From Herbiconiux flava (GTDB lineage Bacteria; Actinomycetota; Actinomycetes; Actinomycetales; Microbacteriaceae): a stretch of DNA of 64,000 bases. Where the stretch lies: positions 2,604,001-2,668,000 of the forward strand of contig NZ_JACCBM010000001.1 in the NCBI RefSeq assembly GCF_013409865.1. The letters are read 5' to 3'. Made by a program: the position numbers and the translations under genes. The notes beneath the pieces are model-generated. The model saw only the letters and a list, made by a program, of their open reading frames with translations, did no database searches and was not told the origin of the DNA. Within the stretch, counting starts at the first letter, position 1. Every line of letters begins with the position of its first letter. Positions 1 through 7,209 of this stretch are shown one piece after another.

Positions 1-12
1 CTTCGGGGGAGA

Positions 13-39
13 TGTCGATATCGCACGGCGCCGTTCGAC
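13..39 (+). promoter_or_regulatory. Candidate ECF42-type promoter
   Basis: TGTCGA at 13-18 is followed after exactly 17 bases by CGAC at 36-39, upstream of the DGPF gene and its cognate sigma gene. As I recall, the ECF42 group in Streptomyces recognises a TGTCGA -35 and a CGA-type -10, so this fits autoregulation of the pair. That the motif is used here is inference; the spacing is seen directly. Confidence 0.5.
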
Positions 40-96
40 GCGATAGTAGGAGGTGCACCGAAGCGCCTCTCGACGACACCCACGAAGGAGAACACC

Positions 97-504
97 ATGA
101 AGTACATGCTCATCATGCGCACCACCGCCGAGGCCCTCGAGGCGTCGAAGGACCTCGACTTCGAGGCGATCATCAACGCGATGGGCGCCTACAACGAGTC
201 GATGGTCACCGCCGGCGTGCTGATCGGCGGCGACGGGCTGTCGGACGCGAAGGAGGGTTTCGTCGTCGACTTCTCGGGCGAGACGCCGACCGTGACCGAC
301 GGGCCCTACGGCGAGGTGCACGAGCTGTTCAACGGCTTCTGGATCGTGCAGGTCGCCTCGAAGGAGGAGGCGCTGGAGTGGGCCAAGCGGGCGCCGCTCG
401 GGGCCGGGTCGAAGCTCGAGGTGCGGCGGATCACCGACGAGAGCGACTTCGCCGACTTCGCGGACAACGAGTTCATCCAGAAGGAGAAGGAGTGGCGTGG
501 CTGA
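97..504 (+). CDS. YCII-related / DGPF-domain protein
   Basis: A 135-residue single-domain protein of the YCII/DGPF superfamily (dimeric alpha-beta barrel fold). It begins MKYMLIM, the usual opening strand of the family, and carries the signature TDGPYGE at about residues 67-73 followed by the strand NGFWIVQV. A clear AAGGAG ribosome site lies 7 bases before the ATG. Its stop overlaps the GTG start of the next gene by 8 bases, so the two are translationally coupled. Genes of this family sit beside ECF42 sigma factors in many actinobacteria and are often targets of that sigma factor. The biochemical activity is not established; no substrate can be named from sequence. Confidence 0.9.
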   Translation: MKYMLIMRTTAEALEASKDLDFEAIINAMGAYNESMVTAGVLIGGDGLSDAKEGFVVDFSGETPTVTDGPYGEVHELFNGFWIVQVASKEEALEWAKRAPLGAGSKLEVRRITDESDFADFADNEFIQKEKEWRG

Positions 505-1834
505 TCCGGCCGGGGCGTCGGCTGTCGGTGCCGGTGCCGGTGCCGCTGCCGTTGTCGGTGTCGCTGATGCCGAGGCGGCTGCTCGCCGGACGGTCGAAGC
601 CGTGTGGCGTATCGAGGGGGCGCGCATCACCGCCGGGCTGGCCCGGGCGTACGGCGACTTCGGGCTGGCCGAGGACGCCGCGCAGGAGGCACTCGCCCAG
701 GCGCTCGTGCAGTGGCCGGTCGACGGCGAGCCCCGGAACCCCGCCGCCTGGCTGACCGCCGTCGCCAAGCGGCGGGCGGTCGACACGCTGCGGCGGGGGA
801 GCGGCCTCGACGAGCGGTACGCGTCGCTGGCCGGCGGGCTCACTTCCTTGCACGACGACGGGGCGGATGCTCGTGCCCACGACCTCGTCGGCGACGACGT
901 GCTCCGGCTGGTGTTCATCGCCTGCCACCCGGTGCTCGGGCGTGAGGCGCAGGTGGCCCTCACCCTGCGGGTCGTGGGCGGGCTGACGAGCGAGGAGATC
1001 GCCCGGCTGTTCCTCCTGCCGGTCGCGACCGTGCAGCAGCGGATCGTGCGGGCGAAGAAGACCCTCGCCGCCGCGCGGGTGCCGTTCGAGAGCCCCGAGC
1101 CTGCCGAGTGGCCCGCCCGGCTCGGAGCGGTGCTCGCGGTGCTCTACCTCGTCTTCACCGAGGGGTACTCGGCGACCTCGGGCGAGCGGTGGATGCGGCC
1201 CGAGCTCGCGAACGAGGCCCTGCGACTCGGCCGGGTGCTCGCCGGTCTCGTGCCGCGGGAGCCCGAGGTGCACGCGCTGGTCGCGCTGATGGAACTGCAG
1301 GCGGCGCGGTTCCCGGCGCGCTCGGCCGCCGACGGGAGCCCGGTGCTGCTCGCCGATCAGGACCGGCGGCGCTGGGACCGGGCGCAACTCGGTCGCGGCC
1401 GGGCGTCGCTCGCCCGCGCCGACGAGACCGCCCGGCGGCGGGGGCGGGGACGCGGGCCGTACGCGCTGCAGGCGGCGATCGCGGAGTGCCACGCGGTGGC
1501 GGCCGACGTGGCGGACACCGACTGGGAGCGGATCGTGCTCCTCTACGAGGCCCTCGGCGCGGTGGCGCCGAGCCCCGTCGTGGAGCTCAACAAGGCGGTG
1601 GCCGTGTCGATGGCGGTGGGTCCGGCCTCGGCCCTGAGGCTTGTCGACGAGCTGGCCGCGACGGGGGCGCTGGCCGGTTCGTACCTCGTACCGAGCGTGC
1701 GCGGGGAGCTGCTCGCGCAGCTCGGGCGGGCGGAGGAGGCGCGGTCGGAGCTCGTGACGGCGGCGGGGCTCGTGGGCAACGAGCGGGCGCGGTCGGTGCT
1801 GCTCGGGAAGGCCGCGGCGCTGCCGAGCGCGTGA
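497..1834 (+). CDS. ECF42-type RNA polymerase sigma factor with C-terminal extension
   Basis: A 445-residue sigma factor, far longer than a standard 180-200 residue ECF protein. Region 2 spans about residues 35-100 (AYGDFGLAEDAAQEAL). Region 4 spans about 140-185 with the helix-turn-helix SEEIARLFLLPVATVQQRIV. The remaining 250 residues are a helical C-terminal domain (DUF6596/COG4941) with the conserved FTEGYSATSG and tetratricopeptide-like helices; in ECF42 proteins this extension is needed for activity in place of an anti-sigma factor. The GTG at 497 overlaps the DGPF stop. The first 30 residues are Ala/Gly/Val low complexity from a short GTGCCG repeat, so the true start could be further in. 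Confidence 0.88.
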   Translation: MADPAGASAVGAGAGAAAVVGVADAEAAARRTVEAVWRIEGARITAGLARAYGDFGLAEDAAQEALAQALVQWPVDGEPRNPAAWLTAVAKRRAVDTLRRGSGLDERYASLAGGLTSLHDDGADARAHDLVGDDVLRLVFIACHPVLGREAQVALTLRVVGGLTSEEIARLFLLPVATVQQRIVRAKKTLAAARVPFESPEPAEWPARLGAVLAVLYLVFTEGYSATSGERWMRPELANEALRLGRVLAGLVPREPEVHALVALMELQAARFPARSAADGSPVLLADQDRRRWDRAQLGRGRASLARADETARRRGRGRGPYALQAAIAECHAVAADVADTDWERIVLLYEALGAVAPSPVVELNKAVAVSMAVGPASALRLVDELAATGALAGSYLVPSVRGELLAQLGRAEEARSELVTAAGLVGNERARSVLLGKAAALPSA

Positions 1835-1865
1835 CAGGCCGCGGTCGGTGCGGGAGGATCGGAGG

Positions 1866-2504
1866 GTGACCGCATCCGCTCGTCCCTCCACCGCCCCCGG
1901 CTCCCACGACGAGCTCGAGGCGCTGCTCGGTTCGCCGCTGCCCCGCACCCGTGACAAGGCGCGGCCGGTGCTGCACGACGTCGACCGCGCCTGGCTCGCG
2001 GCGTCGCCGTTCTGCCTCGTCGCGACCTCCGACGCCGAGGGCCGCTGCGACGTGTCGCCGAAGGGCGACCCGCCCGGCTTCGCCCTCGTGCTCGACGAGC
2101 GCACCGTCGCGCTGCCGGAGCGCCCCGGCAACCGCCGCGCCGACAGCCTCCACAACGTGCTCGACAACCCGCACGCCGGCCTGATCTTCCTCGTGCCCGG
2201 TCGCGGCGACACCCTCCGGGTGAACGGTCGGGCGCGCCTGTCGACGGATGCGGCCCTGCTCGACGAGATGGCCGTGAAGGGCCACCGGCCCCTGGTCGCC
2301 CTCGTGGTCGACATCGAGGAGGTGTTCTTCCACTGCGCGAAGGCCTTCCTGCGCTCCGAGCTCTGGGACCCGTCGACCTGGCAGCCGACGGGAGTGCCCT
2401 CGCGGCCCGAGATCGCGAAGGCGGTGGAGCGTCCTGACGAGCCGATCGAGGAGCTCACCCGGTACTACGGACCGTCGTACGCCGACGGGCTCTACCGGGG
2501 CTGA
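1866..2504 (+). CDS. Pyridoxamine 5'-phosphate oxidase family protein
   Basis: A 212-residue member of the split-barrel FMN-binding PPOX superfamily, close to the actinobacterial group typified by MSMEG_1061. Visible marks are the strand FCLVATSDAEGRCDVSPKG (about residues 49-67), the NPHAGLIFLVPG strand, and FFHCAKAFLRSELWDP near the C-terminus, which is diagnostic of this subgroup. The GTG at 1866 is chosen because GGAGG lies immediately upstream; an in-frame GTG at 1848 lacks a ribosome site. It probably binds FMN or F420; the substrate is unknown. It follows the sigma factor by 31 bases and may be cotranscribed with it. Confidence 0.85.
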   Translation: MTASARPSTAPGSHDELEALLGSPLPRTRDKARPVLHDVDRAWLAASPFCLVATSDAEGRCDVSPKGDPPGFALVLDERTVALPERPGNRRADSLHNVLDNPHAGLIFLVPGRGDTLRVNGRARLSTDAALLDEMAVKGHRPLVALVVDIEEVFFHCAKAFLRSELWDPSTWQPTGVPSRPEIAKAVERPDEPIEELTRYYGPSYADGLYRG

Positions 2505-2524
2505 CGGAGCCGACGGAGCCGAGG

Positions 2525-3100
2525 ATGACGATCGAGGTGCGCCCGGCCACCGCGTTCGAGGACGTCGCGACGCTGGTGGGGCCGAAGCGTCCCGACGCGA
2601 CGGTGTGCTGGTGCCTGAGCTACCGCATCCCGTCCGCCCAGAACACCGCGCTGCGCGGGGAGGCGCGGGGTGAGCTCGTGCGCGAGCTGGTGACGGAGGA
2701 CGTGCCGCCCGGGGTGCTCGCCTACGACGACGGCGAGCCCGTGGGCTGGGCGGCCGTGCATCCGCGGGCCGACACGGGCTTCGCGCGCAACCGCCGCATC
2801 CCCCGGCTCGACGATCTGCCGGTGTGGTCGCTGTGGTGCGTGCGGGTGCGGCCGGGCCACCGAGGACGGGGGCTCGCGCACCACCTCGTGGCCGGGGCCG
2901 TCGAGTTCGCGCGGGAGCGGGGTGCACCCGCCGTCGAGGCCTACCCGGTCGACAACCGGGGTGCGAAGGTCGACCTGACGATGGCGTACGTGGGCACCCG
3001 GGCGCTGTTCGAGCGGGCCGGCTTCACGAAGGCGGCGGACACGACGTCGGTGGTGAACGGGTTTCCGCGGGTGCTGATGCGGCTCGACCTGCGCTCCTGA
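2525..3100 (+). CDS. GNAT family N-acetyltransferase
   Basis: A 191-residue GNAT protein with the acetyl-CoA pyrophosphate loop RPGHRGRGLAHHLV (motif A, about residues 105-118), preceded by the strand WSLWCVRV. The C-terminal element has an aromatic-poor turn and LFERAGF, typical of motif B. The central GWAAVHPR strand is common in actinobacterial GNATs that resemble YobR. The start follows the PPOX stop by 20 bases, in a stretch containing a direct repeat GACGGAGCC. The acetyl acceptor cannot be deduced. Confidence 0.85.
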   Translation: MTIEVRPATAFEDVATLVGPKRPDATVCWCLSYRIPSAQNTALRGEARGELVRELVTEDVPPGVLAYDDGEPVGWAAVHPRADTGFARNRRIPRLDDLPVWSLWCVRVRPGHRGRGLAHHLVAGAVEFARERGAPAVEAYPVDNRGAKVDLTMAYVGTRALFERAGFTKAADTTSVVNGFPRVLMRLDLRS

Positions 3101-3137
3101 GGGGCGGGTCTCGACCCGCGCTCCCGATGGGCCGACG

Positions 3138-3422
3138 CTAGTGCTCGTCGAGCAGCTCGGCGGGGGCCGAGACCCTGGCCAGCACCGTGAGGACGGCGCC
3201 GAGGGCGGCGAAGGCGAAGGCGAGGAGGGCGAGCCAGTCGATGGGGAGCATCGCGGGAGAGTCGTCGGGCAGTTCGAACACGAGCTGCACCGCACCGGCG
3301 TTCTCGCTCACCGTCGTGACGGCGGCGGCGAATGCCAGCACGACCGCGAGCACGAAGCAGCCGAGGCTGGCCGCGTAGGCCACGCGGAGGGCGATCACGA
3401 GCGAGCGGATGCGGCGGGTCAC
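3138..3422 (-). CDS. Small two-helix membrane protein
   Basis: A 94-residue protein with two predicted membrane helices: about residues 10-35 (IALRVAYAASLGCFVLAVVL) and 64-84 (LALLAFAFAALGAVLTVLA). The acidic loop between them contains ELPDDSPAMLP, and the tail ends LLDEH. The GTG start is supported by a TAGCAT hexamer six bases upstream, indicating a leaderless transcript. It is divergent from the GNAT at 3481, with overlapping promoter regions. I do not recognise a family; no function is proposed. Confidence 0.65.
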   Translation of the reverse strand: MTRRIRSLVIALRVAYAASLGCFVLAVVLAFAAAVTTVSENAGAVQLVFELPDDSPAMLPIDWLALLAFAFAALGAVLTVLARVSAPAELLDEH

Positions 3423-3428
3423 GACACG

Positions 3429-3474
3429 ATGCTACGGCCTGCGCACACGGTCGCCTACCCTGGTCGCCTACCCT
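3429..3474. promoter_or_regulatory. Divergent leaderless promoter pair
   Basis: On the minus strand TAGCAT (3429-3434) lies six bases before the GTG at 3422. On the plus strand TACCCT (3469-3474) lies six bases before the ATG at 3481. A 13-base direct repeat (GTCGCCTACCCTG) brings a second TACCCT just upstream (3456-3461). The two genes thus diverge from a 58-base region, each probably without a 5' leader. Confidence 0.55.
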
Positions 3475-3480
3475 GGGCGC

Positions 3481-3969
3481 ATGGGCTTCGAGGGTGCGGT
3501 GAGACGGGCCGGTGTCGACGACGCGGCCACCGTGGCGCGGCTGCTGCACGACTTCAACACCGAGTTCGACACGCCGAGTCCAGGGCCGGACGTTCTGGCG
3601 GAGCGGCTCCGGCGGCTGCTCGGTCCCACGGCGGCGACCTCAGGCGGGGGCACGACGGCCCACCTCGCCGAGGACGCGGGCGGTGCACCGCTCGGGCTGG
3701 CGCTCGTGACCTGGCACCCGAACGTCTGGTACGACGGGCCGGTGGCGCTCCTCGACGAGCTCTACGTGGTGCCGACCCGCCGCGGCGGGGGTGTCGGTGC
3801 GGCGCTGCTGGCCGCCGTCGTCGACGAGGCAGGGCGCGTCGGCGCGGGGGCGATCGAGCTCGGCGCGGACGAGCCCGACGTCGACGCCCTCCGGTTCTAT
3901 GGCCGCCACGGCTTCGTCGGCGGCTTCGAGCCGGGTGAGCGCAGCTTCTTCCTGCAGCGGGAGCTCTGA
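3481..3969 (+). CDS. GNAT family N-acetyltransferase
   Basis: A 162-residue GNAT protein. The acetyl-CoA site is PTRRGGGVGAALLAAVV (about residues 98-114), preceded by the beta4 strand VALLDELYVV, and the C-terminal motif is ALRFYGRHGF. An N-terminal DFNTEFDTPSP segment is typical of a widespread actinobacterial subgroup. The ATG at 3481 is preferred over an upstream start at 3409 because it lies six bases after a TACCCT -10 element and avoids overlapping the divergent gene. Substrate unknown. Confidence 0.85.
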   Translation: MGFEGAVRRAGVDDAATVARLLHDFNTEFDTPSPGPDVLAERLRRLLGPTAATSGGGTTAHLAEDAGGAPLGLALVTWHPNVWYDGPVALLDELYVVPTRRGGGVGAALLAAVVDEAGRVGAGAIELGADEPDVDALRFYGRHGFVGGFEPGERSFFLQREL

Positions 3970-4083
3970 GCCGAGCCGGAGCGGGAGGGGGCGTGGGCTC
4001 TCAGCCGAGCCGGCCTCGCGGATCCGGGAGTTCCCGCGTGATCCACGAGGGCGATTCGACCACGGGGAGGCGAGTGCAGGAGA

Positions 4084-4902
4084 ATGGTGCCGATGATCCG
4101 TCGACGACTGGGGCTGCTCGCCCGTTCGGTGCTGCTGGGCCTCGGTGCCCGGGGGCTCGTGCCGGCGCGCCGGGCGGTCGGGTCGCCGGCGGCCGGTGCG
4201 ATACCGGTCGTGATGTGCCTGTGGAACCGCCCCGACCGACTCGAGCGGGCGCTCGACGGGATCGCCGCCCAGCAGGGCGACCGGCCGGTGCGGCTGATGC
4301 TCTGGAACAATCAGCGGCGCGACCGCGCCCGCTACGCCGAGATCCTGCGGCGCCGCCGTCCTGACCGCGCGCTCGCGAGCGTGGAGATCGTCGACAGCCC
4401 GCTGAACATCGGCGGCCTCGCCCGCTTCTTCCTGCTCGCGCGACTGCGGCGCACGGGATTCGCGGGCCCGGTCATCCTGCTCGACGACGACCAGGAGATC
4501 TCGCCCACCTTCATCAGCGATCTCCTCGCCGCCTCGACGCCCACCAGCGTGCGCGGGGTCTGGGCCTGGACCACCGGCAGCGGCGGCTACTGGGACCGCA
4601 CCCCGGCCATCGGCGAGGACGCCGGCTACGTCGGCACCGGCGGATGCGTGCTCGACGCCTCGATCGTCGACGACCGGCGCTTCTTCACGGCACTGCCCCT
4701 GAGATACCTCTACCTCGAGGACATCTGGATGAACTCCGTCGCCCACCGCCTCGGCTGGACCCTCGCGCACGTCGACGCCGGCTACTCCTTCGTCGACGAG
4801 GAGGTCGGGCAGCACCACGCCCTGGCCGACGCCAAGGCGGAGTTCTTCGACTACCTCCGCTCCCCGGCCGCCGACCGCGCCTGGGCGTCGGCGCGCCGCT
4901 GA
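4084..4902 (+). CDS. Glycosyltransferase family 2 protein
   Basis: A 272-residue GT-A fold glycosyltransferase. It has PVVMCLWNRPDRLERAL near residues 40-56 as the nucleotide-sugar binding start and VILLDDDQEIS around 137-147 as the metal-binding DxD-type motif. YLYLEDIWMNSVAHRLG (about 216-232) is the acceptor-side acidic motif. The first 35 residues are basic and hydrophobic and may attach the protein to the membrane. GCAGGAG precedes the ATG; a second ATG lies three codons in. It converges with the PIG-L gene, 13 bases apart, next to other glycan genes. Donor and acceptor are not identifiable. Confidence 0.82.
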   Translation: MVPMIRRRLGLLARSVLLGLGARGLVPARRAVGSPAAGAIPVVMCLWNRPDRLERALDGIAAQQGDRPVRLMLWNNQRRDRARYAEILRRRRPDRALASVEIVDSPLNIGGLARFFLLARLRRTGFAGPVILLDDDQEISPTFISDLLAASTPTSVRGVWAWTTGSGGYWDRTPAIGEDAGYVGTGGCVLDASIVDDRRFFTALPLRYLYLEDIWMNSVAHRLGWTLAHVDAGYSFVDEEVGQHHALADAKAEFFDYLRSPAADRAWASARR

Positions 4903-4915
4903 CCGACGCGGACCG

Positions 4916-5914
4916 TCATTCGTCGAAACGCACCCAGAAGTACTGGCGCTGGGTGAACAGCTCAGCCTCCCCGTCGCGGGCGACGGGATAGTAGCCGGGC
5001 CACAGCCAGCCGTAGTTCTTCACGTGCGCACCGAGGCGCTCGCCCCGTTCCCCGATACGGAAGGCCGCGTCTACCGCGGTGTCGCTGACCGTGGCGGTGA
5101 TCGAGCGACGGGGGTCGTCAGCGCAGGTGGCTGCCGCCTGCAAACCGGCATGGAAGTCGACGTCCCACATTGCCCGGTGCAGCGCGAGGTGATCCGGATG
5201 GTCGTACGGGAAGCATCTGGTGTCCGGCCCTCCGCCTTCGTCCTCGGCATAGGCACCGAGTACCGCGGTGACGGGCAGGGTCGTGTCCAGGCCGAGTACG
5301 GCCCGCTGGTCGAGGGCGGTGCGGATGCCCCAGACCGACTCGTCCTCGGTGAGGTCCCCGTCGCCCAGGTCGAAGAAGACGACCGCACCGCGATCCCGGC
5401 GGTCGATCCAGACCTCCGCCGTCGAGTCCGCCGAGGTGCAGTCGTCCGCCCGGTCGGCGCGGCAGACGGCCCCAGCGGTCAGCGGGAGCGGCGCGGTGCG
5501 TACCGGCGGGGCGAAGTCGCCCGGGATGCGCGCATCGCTCGCCGACATGTCGCCGAGGTAGCGCAGGAGCGAGTTCTGCCGCGCCTCGCTGCACTCGGGT
5601 GACCACCGGCCCGCCGGGAGCGGCTCGGCGGGCCGTTCGAGGTCGGGCTGCGCCGACGTCTCGTACTTGGACGGCTCGCAGTACTCGGTCTGCTCGCCGT
5701 GCGTGAGCACCACGAACACGGTGTACTGCTCGATCAGCGACCACACCTGGAACTCGTCGTCGGGATGCGGCACGACGACGAAGACCGCCCCGCTCGCGGG
5801 GCCGGTCGGGCTGGGCGCCAGCGCGAGTCCGCTCACCACGGCGGCGGCCATCGCGGCGCTCGCGCCCAGCCAGCCCAGCACCCGACCGAGGCGGGGACGG
5901 GCCGGTGGGGACAT
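4916..5914 (-). CDS. Exported PIG-L family deacetylase
   Basis: A 332-residue PIG-L/LmbE-fold metal-dependent deacetylase. The zinc-binding PHPDDE is at residues 49-54, and a distal histidine motif FPYDHPDHLALH lies around 245-256. Before the domain is a hydrophobic segment (about residues 11-34, GWLGASAAMAAAVVSGLAL), so the enzyme is probably anchored outside the membrane, unlike cytoplasmic MshB/Mca. It contains at least five cysteines (for example ECSEAR, VCRADRADDC), compatible with extracytoplasmic disulfides. The ATG lies 11 bases after the stop of the acyltransferase gene, so the two form an operon. The likely reaction is removal of N-acetyl groups from an amino-sugar glycoconjugate; the substrate is inferred only from family. 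Confidence 0.85.
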   Translation of the reverse strand: MSPPARPRLGRVLGWLGASAAMAAAVVSGLALAPSPTGPASGAVFVVVPHPDDEFQVWSLIEQYTVFVVLTHGEQTEYCEPSKYETSAQPDLERPAEPLPAGRWSPECSEARQNSLLRYLGDMSASDARIPGDFAPPVRTAPLPLTAGAVCRADRADDCTSADSTAEVWIDRRDRGAVVFFDLGDGDLTEDESVWGIRTALDQRAVLGLDTTLPVTAVLGAYAEDEGGGPDTRCFPYDHPDHLALHRAMWDVDFHAGLQAAATCADDPRRSITATVSDTAVDAAFRIGERGERLGAHVKNYGWLWPGYYPVARDGEAELFTQRQYFWVRFDE

Positions 5915-5925
5915 GATCGACCGGG

Positions 5926-7143
5926 TCACGGCCGCAGGTACAGCCGGTGACGGTGCAGGAGGCTGGTCAGCAGGATCCAGAACAGGAGGAGGAGACCGGT
6001 CCAGGTGGCCTGGACGTGCCCCGCCACCGCCACCGTCGTCGCGATGGTCTCGGCGGGGATGCTGCCGTCGGGCAGCGGGCGGGTGAGCAGGCCCATGAGC
6101 ACGTGCGAACCGAAGTAGACCAGGAGGCTGTTGCGGCCGAGCGCCAGGATCGGGTAGCTGAGACCGCGGATGACGCGCCCGGTGCCGGCGCGGTCGACGA
6201 GCAGGTGCCCGAGCAGCAGGGCGATCGTCGTGGCCGAGGCCAGCGCCAGGGCGAACGGCGGCGACCAGAGGCGCTTCATCATCGGCACCGGCTGCGCGCC
6301 CAGCAGGGTGGGCGCCCAGGTCAGCACGAACGCCGCAGCGAGGAAGGCCGCGGCCAGTGCCATGAGGGGAAGCGCCGCGGCGCCGACCCCGGCCGATCGG
6401 TGGAGCGACCGTCGGCGCACCGAGAGCAGCAGGTGGCCGACCGTCACCCCGGCCGACGCGCTCACGAGCGCGCCGAGCGATGCGACGAGTCCCTCGGGGT
6501 CGTGGCCAGCTCCACCGTGCTGGTAGATGTGGGCGGCCGAGAAGACGAGAACGTCGATCGCGCCCGAGGGGTTGCACTCGCGGGTGAGCACTCCGCCGAC
6601 GCAGCGCTCCGCCCAGCCTGAGAGCAGCACGGAGTGGGCGACGGCGAACAGCGCCGTGACGACGGCCCAGCCCTGCCAGCTGCGGGTGACGAGGTGAAGC
6701 AGCCCGAGCGCCGCCACGACGACGGCGTAGATCTGCAGCACACCGGTCACCCGCCAGGTGTCGAGCGCCCACGAGCCCGACAGGATCGCGCTGTAGAGCA
6801 GCCCCGCCGCCAGCAGCACCAGCGTGCGACGGATCAGCACCCCGAACCTGACCCCGCGCCGGAGGGCGAAGGCCAGCCCGCACCCGCTGAGAGTCACGAA
6901 GACCGGGAACAGCGTGTCGGCCGGGTGCACGGACGCCCAGGTGGCGTGGTCGATCCACTCCGGAGTGGAGAGCAGGCTGCCGAGCACCACCGTCGCGACG
7001 AGCATCAGGCCGCGCACGAGGTCGAGGCTGGCGATCCGCGGACGGGGAGCGCGGCGGTCGCCGCCGGAGGTCGTGGATGACGCGCCCGGTGCCTCCCGCG
7101 CATCCTGGAGATCTCGCGCGCCCAGCCCCTGTTCGTCGGTCAC
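5926..7143 (-). CDS. HGSNAT/DUF1624-like membrane acyltransferase
   Basis: A 405-residue polytopic protein with about ten membrane helices. The segment WIDHATW followed by HPADTLFPVFVTLSG (residues 63-85) matches the conserved region of heparan-alpha-glucosaminide N-acetyltransferase and its bacterial relatives, with His66 in the place of the catalytic histidine. A SLDLVRGL opening at residues 39-46 is also typical of the family. Such enzymes carry acetyl groups from cytosolic acetyl-CoA across the membrane to amino sugars. The GTG start is supported by TAGATT six bases upstream. It precedes the PIG-L deacetylase in one operon. A YeiB-like assignment is the alternative. Confidence 0.75.
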   Translation of the reverse strand: MTDEQGLGARDLQDAREAPGASSTTSGGDRRAPRPRIASLDLVRGLMLVATVVLGSLLSTPEWIDHATWASVHPADTLFPVFVTLSGCGLAFALRRGVRFGVLIRRTLVLLAAGLLYSAILSGSWALDTWRVTGVLQIYAVVVAALGLLHLVTRSWQGWAVVTALFAVAHSVLLSGWAERCVGGVLTRECNPSGAIDVLVFSAAHIYQHGGAGHDPEGLVASLGALVSASAGVTVGHLLLSVRRRSLHRSAGVGAAALPLMALAAAFLAAAFVLTWAPTLLGAQPVPMMKRLWSPPFALALASATTIALLLGHLLVDRAGTGRVIRGLSYPILALGRNSLLVYFGSHVLMGLLTRPLPDGSIPAETIATTVAVAGHVQATWTGLLLLFWILLTSLLHRHRLYLRP

Positions 7144-7149
7144 CTTGGC

Positions 7150-7203
7150 AATCTAGCGGAGTTAATGAGGTTCTGTCGACTTCGGGGATCGGTCGGTTAG
7201 GAT
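7150..7203. promoter_or_regulatory. Divergent leaderless promoter pair
   Basis: Minus-strand TAGATT (7150-7155) sits six bases before the acyltransferase GTG at 7143. Plus-strand TAGGAT (7198-7203) sits six bases before the GT39 GTG at 7210, with a weak -35 TGTCGA at 7174-7179. Both genes therefore appear to start transcription at their initiation codon. Confidence 0.55.
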
Positions 7204-7209
7204 TGCCGG

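Noticed and set aside
473..2458. 661-codon minus-strand frame opposite the sigma and PPOX genes
   Set aside because: It is an antisense reading of two well-supported genes, rich in Arg/Pro/Gly, with no recognisable domain; such frames are expected at this GC content.
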